From: Nitrospira_D sp035465795
Lineage (GTDB): Bacteria; Nitrospirota; Nitrospiria; Nitrospirales; Nitrospiraceae
Assembly: GCF_049546785.1 (NCBI RefSeq)
Contig: NZ_JBMWAN010000007.1
Coordinates: forward strand, 1 to 64,000
Direction: 5' to 3'
DNA: 64,000 bases
In this document: in pieces, positions 37,178-46,655 of the stretch
Position numbering within the stretch: the stretch's first letter is position 1
How the letters are laid out: the number at the start of each line of letters is the position of its first letter
The notes under the pieces: model-generated
What the model was told of the DNA's origin: nothing
The model's input: the letters and a program-made list of their open reading frames with translations, nothing else
Database searches by the model: none
Made by a program: the position numbers and the translations under genes

Positions 37178-37328
37178 TGCGCCACCCGCTTTCCCATGAT
37201 CGCCATGGTATCGAGAGTTCCTGACAGGGGTCAACCGCTTCGCACATTCGCCCGGTCACTGATCGCGGACGACAGCCTGTGGTAGAGTGCGACAGGAGTT
37301 CCTGTCCGATCAGGAACGCTCACAACAC

Positions 37329-38711
37329 ATGAGCCTGCAAGAACCTCCGCGTCATCCGCCCCAGGCCGTGTCGGCCCACGAATCGGGAAAACGCTTCGGA
37401 TTGCGTGATGGCGTATTCCAAGCCGTCACGCAGGGATCCGGCGAGCAATACCTCTCCGCCTTTGCACTCCTGATGCACGCCACCCCGTTTCACTTGAGCC
37501 TGCTCTCTGCCCTCCCTCAACTGCTCGGCACAGGAGCACAGCTCCTTTCCGTCCATGTGGCGCACTGGTTTTCCCACCGCACCGCTCCGGTGCGCTGGGG
37601 GATCATCGGACAATCTCTCGCCTGGATTCCTATTCTTACCCTTCCGCTGCTGTTCCCCGAATGGGCCCCCTGGCTGGTCGTCGCCGGCGCGGCCCTCTAC
37701 TTCGGCTCGGCGCATTTCGCCGCCCCGTCCTGGAACAGCCTTATCACCGACCTGCTCGAAGCCAACGAGCGGGGTGCCTACTTTGCGCGACGTTCCCGAC
37801 TCATGGCCGTCACCAGCTTTGCCGCACTGTGCCTGGGCGGCATCCTTCTGAGCCTCTTCGAGCAGCAGCGCCCGCTGATTGGGTTCGCCTTGCTCTTCAT
37901 GACAGCCGGTTTTTTCCGCAGTCTCTCCGTCCGTTCCCTGGCTCAGGTCACAGATCTTCCCGTGCAGCACGACGAGCCGGCGCACCAAAACCTGATGGCC
38001 TTTCTCCGGATCGGAACGTCAAGAGACTTTCGCCGGTTTCTCGTCTTTTCAGGACTCATGCATGTCGCCGTACTGATTTCCGGTCCTTTTTTTGTCATGT
38101 ATCTGCTCCAGGACTTGCACCTCCCCTATTGGGGATATGGCACCTGGCTGGCCGCGGCGATCATCGGCCAATTCATCACGCTCCCCGGCTGGGGCCGGTT
38201 CAGCGACCGCTTCGGAAACAAGGCGCTGCTCACCTTTACGGGATTCCTGGTTTCCTTTCTGCCGATGCTCTATCTCGTCAGCTCGGCCTGGTGCTTTCTT
38301 ATCACGCTGAACTTTTTCGGAGGGGTCGTGTGGGCAGGGCTGTCGCTCGGGTTGAACAACTATGTCTTTGATGCCGTGCGTCCGGCGGATCGGGCCAACG
38401 GCGTCGCCGTGACCAGTACGGTCAATGCGACCGGATGGGCCATCGGGACAATGACCGGCAGCTGGTTGATCAGCACCGTCCCGGGAAGCATGGAATTCGG
38501 AGCGCTGAGCCTGCACCCGGCCTCCAATCTGCCCTTTATCTTTTTCATCTCCGGAGTCCTGCGGCTCGCGACCTCGATCGCGCTGCTGAGGACATTCCGC
38601 GAACCCCGCCAGGTCGAACACCGACCTCCCTCGCGACTTCTCTGCGAGCTTCCGCTGATAGCACCCCTCAGCCGGTGGACTCTCGAACGCCTGAAAGAGT
38701 CCCGCCGCTAG
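37329..38711 (+). CDS. MFS family transporter
   Basis: About 460 residues with some 12 hydrophobic segments. The loop 'GWGRFSDRFGNKALLTF' is the inverted copy of the major facilitator signature between helices. The ATG at 37329 is preferred; an upstream GTG at 37287 is possible. The substrate cannot be predicted; drug or metabolite export is the usual guess for this subgroup. Confidence 0.88.
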   Translation: MSLQEPPRHPPQAVSAHESGKRFGLRDGVFQAVTQGSGEQYLSAFALLMHATPFHLSLLSALPQLLGTGAQLLSVHVAHWFSHRTAPVRWGIIGQSLAWIPILTLPLLFPEWAPWLVVAGAALYFGSAHFAAPSWNSLITDLLEANERGAYFARRSRLMAVTSFAALCLGGILLSLFEQQRPLIGFALLFMTAGFFRSLSVRSLAQVTDLPVQHDEPAHQNLMAFLRIGTSRDFRRFLVFSGLMHVAVLISGPFFVMYLLQDLHLPYWGYGTWLAAAIIGQFITLPGWGRFSDRFGNKALLTFTGFLVSFLPMLYLVSSAWCFLITLNFFGGVVWAGLSLGLNNYVFDAVRPADRANGVAVTSTVNATGWAIGTMTGSWLISTVPGSMEFGALSLHPASNLPFIFFISGVLRLATSIALLRTFREPRQVEHRPPSRLLCELPLIAPLSRWTLERLKESRR

Positions 38712-38926
38712 CGGGGCGCCGTCGAATCAACCGACCGCCCTTGCTCATCCTGTTTCAGTCTTTCAAACGTTTTGTCGGCATGACCGCGAACCTGATCCGG
38801 CGTGACCGTCTGCGCAGGCTTGGGTGGCTCGCTGGCACAGCCGCTCGCCCCTATCAGCACCACGGCCAGAATACCCGCGGACAGGATTCGTTCACGCACA
38901 GCAGCACACCGGACTCGATCCGTCAT
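38708..38926 (-). CDS. Small lipoprotein, 72 residues
   Basis: The ATG at 38926 follows a GGAGGAGGG box. The signal peptide ends in 'VLIGASGC', a lipobox, leaving a mature tail of about 45 polar residues rich in Lys, Asp and Gln. No family is recognised. Its stop overlaps the end of the convergent MFS gene by four bases. Confidence 0.7.
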   Translation of the reverse strand: MTDRVRCAAVRERILSAGILAVVLIGASGCASEPPKPAQTVTPDQVRGHADKTFERLKQDEQGRSVDSTAPR

Positions 38927-39165
38927 TTCCGTCCCTCCTCCAGAGACATGATGATCCGTCATTCGACCGTCTTCCCCACAGCCTGAATCGCCCGCACCAG
39001 CGCGGTGGAACAGCAAACCCGTACTCACTCAGAGGCCTCCAGCCCGCCAGCGACCGCATCATACGCCCCCGTCTTGATGAATGCCATGACCGCCGTTTCA
39101 TTGACTCAACCGTGAGGGCGGGGTATTCTCCTCTCACGTGCCGGGGCTCTTTCATTGAGGTGACC

Positions 39166-39612
39166 ATGTCGTTACGCGATCGGCTGACTGAAGACCTGAA
39201 GCTGGCCATGAAGGCCAGAGACCAACTGCGGATGGACGTCATCCGCATGATCAAGGCCGCCATCCTGAATAAAGAAGTCGAACTCAAAAAAGACCTGGAC
39301 GATGCGGAAATGAGCAAGATCATGACCACGCTCATCAAGCAGCGGCGGGAATCCGTCGAACAGTTTGAGAAGGCCCAGCGCACCGAGCTGGCCGCCAAAG
39401 AGCGCCAGGAAATCACGATCATCGAAGCCTACCTGCCGCAGGCCCTCTCTCCCCAGCAACTGGCGGCGATCGTCGATAGCGTGGTCGCCGAGTCGGGCGC
39501 CCGCTCGCTCAAAGACATGGGAGCCGTGATGAAAGCGGTCATGACCCGCCTGGCCGGACAGCCGGCTGACGGGAAGCAGATCAGCGATCTGGTGCGCGCC
39601 AAGCTGCAGTAG
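39166..39612 (+). CDS. yqeY: GatB/YqeY domain protein
   Basis: The 148-residue protein matches YqeY, related to the C-terminal tRNA-binding domain of GatB. Key stretches are 'LRMDVIRMIKAAILNKEVE', 'QRRESVEQFEKAQRTELAAKE' and 'IIEAYLPQALS'. It starts at 39166 with GAGG nearby. In other genomes it often lies near dnaG or rpoD; here it precedes a signalling cluster. Confidence 0.93.
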   Translation: MSLRDRLTEDLKLAMKARDQLRMDVIRMIKAAILNKEVELKKDLDDAEMSKIMTTLIKQRRESVEQFEKAQRTELAAKERQEITIIEAYLPQALSPQQLAAIVDSVVAESGARSLKDMGAVMKAVMTRLAGQPADGKQISDLVRAKLQ

Positions 39613-39705
39613 CGCCGGCGCGTCATTCTGCTGCTCGATCTGCACGGCGGAGATACCGCGCCCTCGGCTTCAGATTTCCTCCCAGGTATCCGTTAAGAGT
39701 GTGAC

Positions 39706-40344
39706 ATGGCAATCCTTATCGTCGATGACTCCCCCGACCAACACCTCCTGCTTCGCTCGCTGCTGACCAAAGCCGGACACAACGACGTGCTGACCGCCGA
39801 CTCTGCTCAGGCCGCTTTCGACCAGCTCAATCTGGCCGGACCGGAACCCCCGAAGGACATCGACCTCATCCTGATGGATCTCCTGATGCCGGGCCTCGAT
39901 GGCGTCTCGGCCTGCCGGCAACTGAAACAGGCTGAACATCTGCGCGACATTCCCGTCATCATGGTCACGGCCAACAACGATCTCGGCAACCTCAAGGAGG
40001 CCTTTGCCGCCGGCGCCATGGATTACCTCAATAAACCCGTGAACAGCGTCGAACTGCTCGCGCGGGTCTCCTCCGCGCTGGCGCTCAAACAGGAGATGGA
40101 TTGCCGCAAAGAACGGGAGCGCGAGCTTCGCCGCAGCAATGAAGACCTCCAGCGCGCGCTGAAGGAGGTCAAAGTCCTCCGCGGGCTCATCCCGATTTGC
40201 GCGTCCTGCAAGAAAATCCGCAACGACGGCGGATTGTGGCAACAGCTGGAAGAATATTTAAGTGATCATTCTGAGGCTGAATTCAGCCACGGCCTCTGCC
40301 ACCCCTGCATTAAGAAGCTTTATCCTGGTGTTTACCAGGACTAG
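39706..40344 (+). CDS. Response regulator with C-terminal CxxC domain
   Basis: Residues 1-125 are a receiver domain ('ILIVDDSPD', phosphoacceptor in 'LILMDLLMPGLDG', Lys in 'NKPVN'). A coiled coil (about 128-160) joins it to a short domain 'IPICASCKKIRNDGG...FSHGLCHPC' with two Cys pairs, presumably zinc-binding. This tail recurs widely in environmental signalling proteins but has no known role. It precedes the REC-GGDEF gene by 44 bases. Confidence 0.9.
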   Translation: MAILIVDDSPDQHLLLRSLLTKAGHNDVLTADSAQAAFDQLNLAGPEPPKDIDLILMDLLMPGLDGVSACRQLKQAEHLRDIPVIMVTANNDLGNLKEAFAAGAMDYLNKPVNSVELLARVSSALALKQEMDCRKERERELRRSNEDLQRALKEVKVLRGLIPICASCKKIRNDGGLWQQLEEYLSDHSEAEFSHGLCHPCIKKLYPGVYQD

Positions 40345-40388
40345 CTGATACGATTTCTTCAGCTATTCACCGAGAGGGCGTCCGATTT

Positions 40389-41393
40389 ATGGGCATCCTT
40401 ATAGTCGACGATTCACCAGACGACCGCCTGCTGCTCCAAACGATCCTGTCCACGGCGGGATACGAGCAGATATTCGCGGCGGACTCCGCGGCCCAGGCAT
40501 TCGAATTGATCGGGGTCAACAACGGCACCCAGGCCGCCCCCCGTGTCGATCTGATTCTGATGGACATTTTCATGCCGGGGATGAGCGGCATCGAAGCCTG
40601 CCGCCAGATCAAGGCCAACGACCGGTTCCGCGATACCCCCATCATCATGGTAACCGTCAAAACCGACCCGGTCGAGCTCCAGCTGGCCTTTGCCGCCGGC
40701 GCCATGGACTACGTCGCGAAACCCATCAACAAAATTGAATTGCTCACGCGGGTCCGATCCGTCCTCCGGCTTGTCCACGAGATCGACCGGCGGCGCGCCC
40801 GGGAGCAAGAACTGCTGGAAGTCATGCGGCAGTTGCAAGAAGCCAATCAAATGCTGTTGCGGCTGTCCTGCCTCGACGGACTGACGGGGATCACCAACCG
40901 TCGTCAGTTCGACGACTTTCTCGACCAGGAGTGGCGGCGGGCGACGCGCGAATCGACTCCCGTCTCGCTCATCATGTTCGACATCGACCAGTTCAAGTCC
41001 TATAACGACGCCAAAGGACATACGGCCGGAGACGAATGCCTCAAACATATCGCCACCGCGATCTCCGGCGCCGTCAACCGTCCCGGCGATCTTGTCGCCC
41101 GCTACGGCGGTGATGAATTTGTCATTGTCCTGCCGGGAACCGGTCTGGAGGGGGCGGCGCAAGTAGCGGAAGTCCTTCGCCAACGCGTCGAATCGCTGGG
41201 GATCACCCATGCCGACGGCACACAGGTGACCATCAGCGTCGGCTATGCCAGCCTGATTCCGACCCGGCATGCCTCTCCGACCGATTTAATCAAGGCGGCC
41301 GATCAGGCCCTCTATCAAGCAAAACAGGAAGGGCGCAACCGGGCCAGGCCGGCCGCTCTCCTGTCGCTCGTGCAAGATACACACGACCCATAG
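40389..41393 (+). CDS. Diguanylate cyclase, REC-GGDEF
   Basis: A receiver domain ('ILIVDDSPDDRLLL', 'ILMDIFMPGM', 'AKPIN') is followed by a coiled-coil linker and a GGDEF domain with an intact 'RYGGDEF' active site near residue 240. It should make c-di-GMP when phosphorylated. No RxxD inhibitory site is obvious upstream of GGDEF. It sits between the REC-CxxC protein and the hybrid kinase, its likely phosphodonor. Confidence 0.95.
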   Translation: MGILIVDDSPDDRLLLQTILSTAGYEQIFAADSAAQAFELIGVNNGTQAAPRVDLILMDIFMPGMSGIEACRQIKANDRFRDTPIIMVTVKTDPVELQLAFAAGAMDYVAKPINKIELLTRVRSVLRLVHEIDRRRAREQELLEVMRQLQEANQMLLRLSCLDGLTGITNRRQFDDFLDQEWRRATRESTPVSLIMFDIDQFKSYNDAKGHTAGDECLKHIATAISGAVNRPGDLVARYGGDEFVIVLPGTGLEGAAQVAEVLRQRVESLGITHADGTQVTISVGYASLIPTRHASPTDLIKAADQALYQAKQEGRNRARPAALLSLVQDTHDP

Positions 41394-41430
41394 ACATTAG
41401 ACATTCCGGAGTGGAGCCCCATATACCGAT

Positions 41431-43710
41431 ATGCCACGTCATCACCGCCTCGCACGGCAAAAGCCCTCAAGGAAGCTGACTGCCGCCCCTCGCCAAACGG
41501 CTCACGACCCAGCACCACCGGTCCCGGAATCCAGCAGCCCGACCACCGGCCACGCTCTCCACCCCGTCCTCAGCCACCCCTTGACGCTCCTCAATCAATA
41601 CCAGGACGCTTTGCGACAACTGGCCCAAAGCGACGCCCTCACCAGCGGAGACTGGCCCCTCGCCTGCCGGGCGGTTACCGAATCCTGCGGAACCTTGCTC
41701 AACGTGGAACGGACCAGCATCTGGCTTTTCGACAAGGACCGTCAGGCGATTAGCCTGGTGGATCTCTATGAAGCCGGCTCGCGCAGCCATCGCTCGAATA
41801 TGGTCCTGAAAGCCATCGACTATCCGGCCTACTTCCAGGCACTGGCCGTCGAGGAACGGGTCATTTCAGCCTACGATGCCCGGCAGGACCCGCGAACCAA
41901 AGAGTTTACCGAAAGCTACCTGCTCCCACTCAACATCGGCGCGATGCTCGACGCCCCCATCATACAAAAAGGCCGGGTCGTCGGGATTTTGTGCGCCGAA
42001 CATGCGGGCGGCCCGCGCCGATGGACGGTGTACGAAGAACATCTCGCCAGCTCCATGGCGACCATGGCCACACTGGCCCTGGAAACCGCAGAGCGGCGCA
42101 AGGTCGAGCAAGCCCTCCGTGTGGCCAAGGACGCCGCCGAGGTGGCCAGCCAGGCCAAGAGCGAATTTCTTGCGAGTATGAGCCATGAAATTCGCACCCC
42201 GATGAACGCCATCATCGGCATGGCCGATCTGCTCTGGGAAACCCAGCTGACACCGGAACAGCGCAAGTACCTGCGCATCTTCCGCCGGGCCGGCGGCAAT
42301 CTGCTGAATCTGATCAACGACATTCTTGATCTGTCGAAGGTTGAATCCGGCCATCTTGAACTGGAGTCCATCGACTTCGACCTCAACGAAGTGCTCGACC
42401 GAGCCATCGAAATCCTCGCCATGCGGGCGAGTGAAAAGGGAGTAGAACTGGCCTGCCACCTCGCACCGGACGTCCCCTGCGCCCTTATCGGCGATCCCCA
42501 TCGGCTGACGCAGATCCTGATCAATCTGATCGGGAATGCCCTGAAGTTTACCGACACCGGCTCCGTCATTGTCAGCATCACCAACGATCCGGATTCCCCG
42601 GTGCCCGGGACGCTCCGATTCGCCGTCCGTGACACCGGCATCGGAATCCCCGCCGACAAGCTGACGGCAATCTTTGAAAGCTTCACGCAAGCCCATAGTT
42701 CGACCGCCAGACGCTACGGGGGCACCGGCCTGGGGCTGGCCATCTCCAGGCATCTAGTCGAGCGGATGAAGGGCCGCATCTGGGGAGAGAGCACCGTGGG
42801 TGTCGGCAGCACGTTTTATTGCACCATAGCGTTCCAGGTTCAGGCGCATTCCCCGGCAGAGAACCCCGCACCCGCGATCAACCTGTCCAACGTACGCACC
42901 CTGGTCGTGGATGACCATCCCACCAACCGGCTGATCCTTCATGAAACACTCGCGGCCTGGGGCTCCTGCGTCACCGAGGCAGAAAGCGGACCGGCCGGCC
43001 TGGCGGAGCTGCGCCGAGCCGCGGAAGCCGGCACACCATACGAGCTGCTGCTGTTGGACTGCCGGATGCCGGGCATGAATGGATTTGCCGTGGCAGAAGC
43101 CGTGAACGGTTCCCCGATGCGAAAGGGGCTCACGATCATCATGCTGACGTCGGACCACTGGGCGGACGACATCGCGCGCACCTACGACCTGGGGCTGGGA
43201 GGATATCTGGTCAAGCCGCTTCGTCGATCGGACCTCTTTCAAACCATCGGCATTGCGCTGGGACGCACGAAAGGAACGCCCCCGCCGCAATCCGACATCG
43301 CCGAAGCGCGGCGGGCCACTGTCGCCGGTTCGCTCCGCGTCCTGCTCGTTGAGGACTCACCCGACAATCAATTGCTGATTCGTTCCTATCTCAAACACAG
43401 CCCCCATCGGCTGGAGATCGCCGATAACGGGGCGATCGGCGTAGAGAAGTTCAAGCAGGGCCACTACGACGTGCTCCTCATGGACATGCAGATGCCGGTC
43501 ATGGACGGCCTGACCGCGACCAAAGCCATTCGCCGATGGGAACGGGACCAGGACCTCCCCCCCACGCCGATCATCGCCCTGACAGCCCTTGCCCTCAAAG
43601 AAGAAGCCGCCAAGATCTTCGAGGCCGGGTGCAATACGCACATCACGAAACCCGTCAAAAAGACTACCCTCATCGAGATCATCCAAGCGTGCAAAGGGCA
43701 TCAAACATGA
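41431..43710 (+). CDS. GAF hybrid histidine kinase with two receivers
   Basis: The 759-residue kinase has a GAF domain at about 65-215, a HisKA domain with phospho-His252 ('SHEIRTPMNAI'), HATPase_c with 'GNALKF', 'DTGIGIP' and 'GGTGLGLAI' boxes, then two receivers (Asp in 'LLLDCRMPGM' and 'LLMDMQMPVMDG'). There is no membrane segment, so the signal is cytoplasmic. The HPt protein follows, with start and stop overlapping, giving a full phosphorelay. Confidence 0.96.
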   Translation: MPRHHRLARQKPSRKLTAAPRQTAHDPAPPVPESSSPTTGHALHPVLSHPLTLLNQYQDALRQLAQSDALTSGDWPLACRAVTESCGTLLNVERTSIWLFDKDRQAISLVDLYEAGSRSHRSNMVLKAIDYPAYFQALAVEERVISAYDARQDPRTKEFTESYLLPLNIGAMLDAPIIQKGRVVGILCAEHAGGPRRWTVYEEHLASSMATMATLALETAERRKVEQALRVAKDAAEVASQAKSEFLASMSHEIRTPMNAIIGMADLLWETQLTPEQRKYLRIFRRAGGNLLNLINDILDLSKVESGHLELESIDFDLNEVLDRAIEILAMRASEKGVELACHLAPDVPCALIGDPHRLTQILINLIGNALKFTDTGSVIVSITNDPDSPVPGTLRFAVRDTGIGIPADKLTAIFESFTQAHSSTARRYGGTGLGLAISRHLVERMKGRIWGESTVGVGSTFYCTIAFQVQAHSPAENPAPAINLSNVRTLVVDDHPTNRLILHETLAAWGSCVTEAESGPAGLAELRRAAEAGTPYELLLLDCRMPGMNGFAVAEAVNGSPMRKGLTIIMLTSDHWADDIARTYDLGLGGYLVKPLRRSDLFQTIGIALGRTKGTPPPQSDIAEARRATVAGSLRVLLVEDSPDNQLLIRSYLKHSPHRLEIADNGAIGVEKFKQGHYDVLLMDMQMPVMDGLTATKAIRRWERDQDLPPTPIIALTALALKEEAAKIFEAGCNTHITKPVKKTTLIEIIQACKGHQT

Positions 43711-44036
43711 CACCCCCCGAACCGACGCCGATAGCGAACGAACCGATCACCGTCCACATCGATAGCGACCTTGAACACCTCGTCCCCACCTTCCTGGCGA
43801 ATCGCCAGAAAGACCTGCGCACCATCCGCACCGCATTAGCTGAAAAAGACTTTGAAACGATCGGCATGCTCGGCCATCGGATGAAGGGCGACGGCGGCGG
43901 ATACGGGTTCCATGCCATCAGCGAAATCGGAGGAAGCATGGAACTGGCAGCCGGCCGGCATGACCAGCCGGCCATTGAGCGATCGACCTCACAACTGGAA
44001 GACTTTTTAGCCCGCGTCGCCGTCGTGTTCCGGTAG
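43707..44036 (+). CDS. HPt phosphotransfer protein
   Basis: The 109-residue protein begins at the ATG at 43707, overlapping the kinase stop as ATGA. The phosphorylatable His57 lies in 'LGHRMKGDGGGYGF', the HPt signature. It should shuttle phosphate between the hybrid kinase receivers and the separate receiver proteins nearby. Confidence 0.93.
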   Translation: MTPPEPTPIANEPITVHIDSDLEHLVPTFLANRQKDLRTIRTALAEKDFETIGMLGHRMKGDGGGYGFHAISEIGGSMELAAGRHDQPAIERSTSQLEDFLARVAVVFR

Positions 44037-44105
44037 CACCCCGAGCCGGATCATTGACCGGCGGCCTGTCGTTCTTCTCGAGACAGCTCGTCCGACCGCA
44101 CACCG

Positions 44106-44990
44106 TTACAAGCGATCCACCAGTGCCTGAACCGTGAGCGGCGCGTTCCCCTCGGAACGGTTATTGACCAATAAATACGCTTGCCGCTTCTCAACGACGG
44201 CCTTCTTGACCAGCTCGACCGTATCGCGCCGCATATCCGGCAACTCCTCGACGATCTTCGTGTACGGTGCCGCCCGTTTCTTGGCGGCTTCGTAGGGCAT
44301 CTGTAACGGCGTCAGCAGGCGCAGCACCGTAAACGGGGCCGTAAAACTCCCCATTCTCCTGTGCTGCTCCGCGAGCTGGGGCATGTAGGACCAGTGATTG
44401 TAGACATGGGCCACGCCATGGGCCTCCAGAACCTGGTGATAGTCAGGCCCGAGAAGTCCCGCGTTGCGAATCTCGACGGCATAGCGAAAGTCCTTCGGAA
44501 CCTGCCGAAAGAATTCATCCAGCCTCGCGCAGAACTCATGAGCAGACAAACCATGCCGCTGGAATTCGAACAGGAACGGTCCCGTGTGCGGCTCAAACCG
44601 CGCCTCACGGTAGGGAATCAGCACCAGGTCCTTGAAGAGCGTCGGATCAAGGAAGCGTGGATTCGGTTGACCGGCCTTGGCTCCGTAACGGGCCTGTGTG
44701 GCATACCGGGGAATTGTGATCTCCTCCCAGACCTTGAAACACATCTCAAAGTCTTCGGGAATCTGATCGAGGTAGCGTCGCAGCTGATTGGCCGTGGGAG
44801 GCCGATAGAACGTGGCATCATTGCACACGGTTCTGAACAAGGGTTCGTCCTTGTATTGGTACTGGCAGTACTCTCCGAGACACTCCCGGGCAAACGTGGT
44901 CTTGGCGTAGGGGCGTGTATAGACCTGGCCCTGCCAGCCTTCGTATGTCCAGGTCGACGTGCCAAAGCGAATGAGGGGGGAGAGAGACAT
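44106..44990 (-). CDS. DUF72 domain protein
   Basis: A 294-residue member of DUF72 (YecE-like TIM barrel). Typical parts are 'IRFGTSTWTYEGWQGQVY', 'FKVWEEITIPRYA', 'YAVEIRNAGLL' and 'YLLVNNRSEGNAPLT'. The biochemical role of the family is not known. Confidence 0.93.
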   Translation of the reverse strand: MSLSPLIRFGTSTWTYEGWQGQVYTRPYAKTTFARECLGEYCQYQYKDEPLFRTVCNDATFYRPPTANQLRRYLDQIPEDFEMCFKVWEEITIPRYATQARYGAKAGQPNPRFLDPTLFKDLVLIPYREARFEPHTGPFLFEFQRHGLSAHEFCARLDEFFRQVPKDFRYAVEIRNAGLLGPDYHQVLEAHGVAHVYNHWSYMPQLAEQHRRMGSFTAPFTVLRLLTPLQMPYEAAKKRAAPYTKIVEELPDMRRDTVELVKKAVVEKRQAYLLVNNRSEGNAPLTVQALVDRL

Positions 44991-45146
44991 GGGGCAAGAG
45001 TGTACGGAGCGCCGATCACTGCATCAAGTGCGATGCGTAAGAAGATGATCGCAACGGAGAGACAAGTGCTTGCTAACCAAAACTATAGCCAGGATCATGA
45101 AAACCGTCCCCTGAGCAACTCCTCTAGAAAGCTGTTGAAAAGGAGA

Positions 45147-45389
45147 CTACCAAAAGCGCTTCTTCGCGAAGGCGTGCCCCGATCCTGACTTGAGATACCG
45201 CTCGAATTCAATCGCGCGCTGATCATCGTGAAAACAGAGATACATCACAACCTTCCAAGGCCGATACTTGGAAGTATGAGGCGACCCGCCCGCATTCTGG
45301 ACTTGAAGCCGTGCGTCGAGATCCTCGGTCATGCCGACATACCGTTGATTGAGGGCTGAGAGGCTTTGAAGAAGGTATACGTACTTCAT
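45147..45389 (-). CDS. GIY-YIG domain protein
   Basis: The ATG at 45389 is preferred because GGGGG lies upstream; it gives 80 residues. The motif reads 'YVYLLQS...RYVGMT', a GIY-YIG variant with Y-V-Y and Y-V-G, followed by the Arg in 'LDARLQ' and Glu in 'AIEFERYLK'. Single-domain proteins of this YhbQ type are common in GC-rich genomes, and their DNA target is unknown. A run of palindromes lies directly upstream. Confidence 0.9.
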   Translation of the reverse strand: MKYVYLLQSLSALNQRYVGMTEDLDARLQVQNAGGSPHTSKYRPWKVVMYLCFHDDQRAIEFERYLKSGSGHAFAKKRFW

Positions 45390-45447
45390 GAGAAGGTCCC
45401 CCTTCGCGGATGCGCAGAACTGCGCTTCGGGGGACAACCTTCGCTAC

Positions 45448-45475
45448 GGGCTTGGCTGGCAGGCCAACCAAGCCC
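45448..45475. repeat. Palindrome 1 near GIY-YIG gene
   Basis: Two 13-base arms (starting GGGCTTGG and ending CCAAGCCC) flank AG, with one mismatch. The core shares GGCTTG and CCAACC with palindrome 3. Confidence 0.75.
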
Positions 45476-45489
45476 CTTCTGTTAGCGTC

Positions 45490-45508
45490 GGCATTGCCGA
45501 GCAATGCC
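45490..45508. repeat. Palindrome 2 near GIY-YIG gene
   Basis: GGCATTGC and GCAATGCC form a perfect eight-base-pair stem around CGA. Confidence 0.75.
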
Positions 45509-45514
45509 TTTATC

Positions 45515-45543
45515 TAAAGATTGGCTTGCCAACCGAATCTTTA
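45515..45543. repeat. Palindrome 3 near GIY-YIG gene
   Basis: TAAAGATT and AATCTTTA form a perfect eight-base-pair stem around a 13-base core containing GGCTTGCCAACC. Confidence 0.75.
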
Positions 45544-45730
45544 GCTGAACGGGGAATTTAATGTGGAGGTCAGAAGTGGGGCTCACCCGGCAACCTAAAC
45601 GAGGTAAGGCTTCGCCTGGGTAGACGCCGGAACGGGCATGATATTTGGGATCGGATCACTGCAAGGATTTACCCGTCCGCGATAATTCGATAAGTCGATA
45701 ATTAGCGGACGGTACGCACGAAGTGTGGTT

Positions 45731-45806
45731 TGGTGGAGGGCACGGGAGTTGAACCCGCGACCCCTACGTTGCGAACGTAGTGCTCTCCCAACTGAGCTAG
45801 CCCCCC
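45731..45806 (-). tRNA. tRNA-Ala (anticodon CGC)
   Basis: A full cloverleaf on the minus strand: acceptor GGGGGGC/GCCCTCC with one G-U pair, D arm AGCTCAGTTGGGAGAGC, anticodon stem CTACG/CGTAG around TTCGCAA, and T arm GCGGG/CCCGT. The anticodon CGC reads alanine GCG. CCA is encoded. Confidence 0.97.
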
Positions 45807-45980
45807 ACCCTGGGAACGGGATACGCGAGCCGGACACTCCGCAGGGTTCGCTGCGCATCAGCGCGCAGACTGTCAGCTGCGGAAAGAGAACGGGGAGGAA
45901 GTATGGCTCGCGTCCCCACGTGAGCGCATTATACACAACCGCTGCGTGAGTCTCTAGCGGAACTTCTCTCTTTGAGAGCG

Positions 45981-46655
45981 CTACGACGGACTAATAACCG
46001 CCTCACCAACCGGCTTTCCCTGGTCGATGAACACCCGCCGTCCATCAACCCGCAACCGCCCCTCGGCAAACAATTGCACGGCGCGGGGATAGATCTTGTG
46101 CTCCTGCTCAAGAATCCTTGCCGCCAGCGTCTCCGGCGTATCCTGATCCAGAATCGGCACGGCGGCCTGCACGATGATCGGTCCTTCGTCCACGCCCTCC
46201 GTGACAAAATGCACCGTGCATCCCGCCAGCTTGCAACCCCATTCGATCGCCTTCTTCTGGACGTCCAAACCGGGGAACGACGGCAGCAGAGACGGATGAA
46301 TATTCATCATCCGATTGGCATAGGCGTTGACCAGGACCGCTGTCACGATTTTCATATAGCCGGCGAGGAGCACCAGCTCGACATTATGTTCCTGCAGCAG
46401 GGCTAACAGCGCCCGATCGTACGCTTCCCGGCTGTCGGGCTGTCCCGCAAACGGCTTGGGATCGACGAAAATATCTTTAATGGCGTGTTTTCGCGCCCGT
46501 TCCAGCGCCACGGCATCTTTCTTATTGCTGATGACGGCGACGATCGTCGCCTGCACCTGCCCGGCTTCGATCGCATCGATAATGGCCTGGAGGTTGGACC
46601 CGCGCCCCGAGGCCAGCACGGCAACCCGGAGAGGAGTGGTGGGACTACCCGACAT
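45981..46655 (-). CDS. purN: Phosphoribosylglycinamide formyltransferase 1
   Basis: PurN transfers a formyl group from 10-formyltetrahydrofolate to GAR in purine synthesis. The catalytic Asn and His are in 'MNIHPSLLPSF' and the Asp in 'TEGVDEGPII'; the phosphate loop is 'SGRGSNLQ'. I take the ATG at 46655, which overlaps the purM stop by 11 bases. The product has 224 residues, slightly longer than usual. Confidence 0.95.
   Translation of the reverse strand: MSGSPTTPLRVAVLASGRGSNLQAIIDAIEAGQVQATIVAVISNKKDAVALERARKHAIKDIFVDPKPFAGQPDSREAYDRALLALLQEHNVELVLLAGYMKIVTAVLVNAYANRMMNIHPSLLPSFPGLDVQKKAIEWGCKLAGCTVHFVTEGVDEGPIIVQAAVPILDQDTPETLAARILEQEHKIYPRAVQLFAEGRLRVDGRRVFIDQGKPVGEAVISPS

Larger units (their letters stand above)
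45390..45730. other. Intergenic region with palindromes upstream of GIY-YIG gene
   Basis: This 341-base stretch has no gene. Its first half carries three palindromes (listed separately); the second half, up to tRNA-Ala, holds nothing I recognise. Confidence 0.5.
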
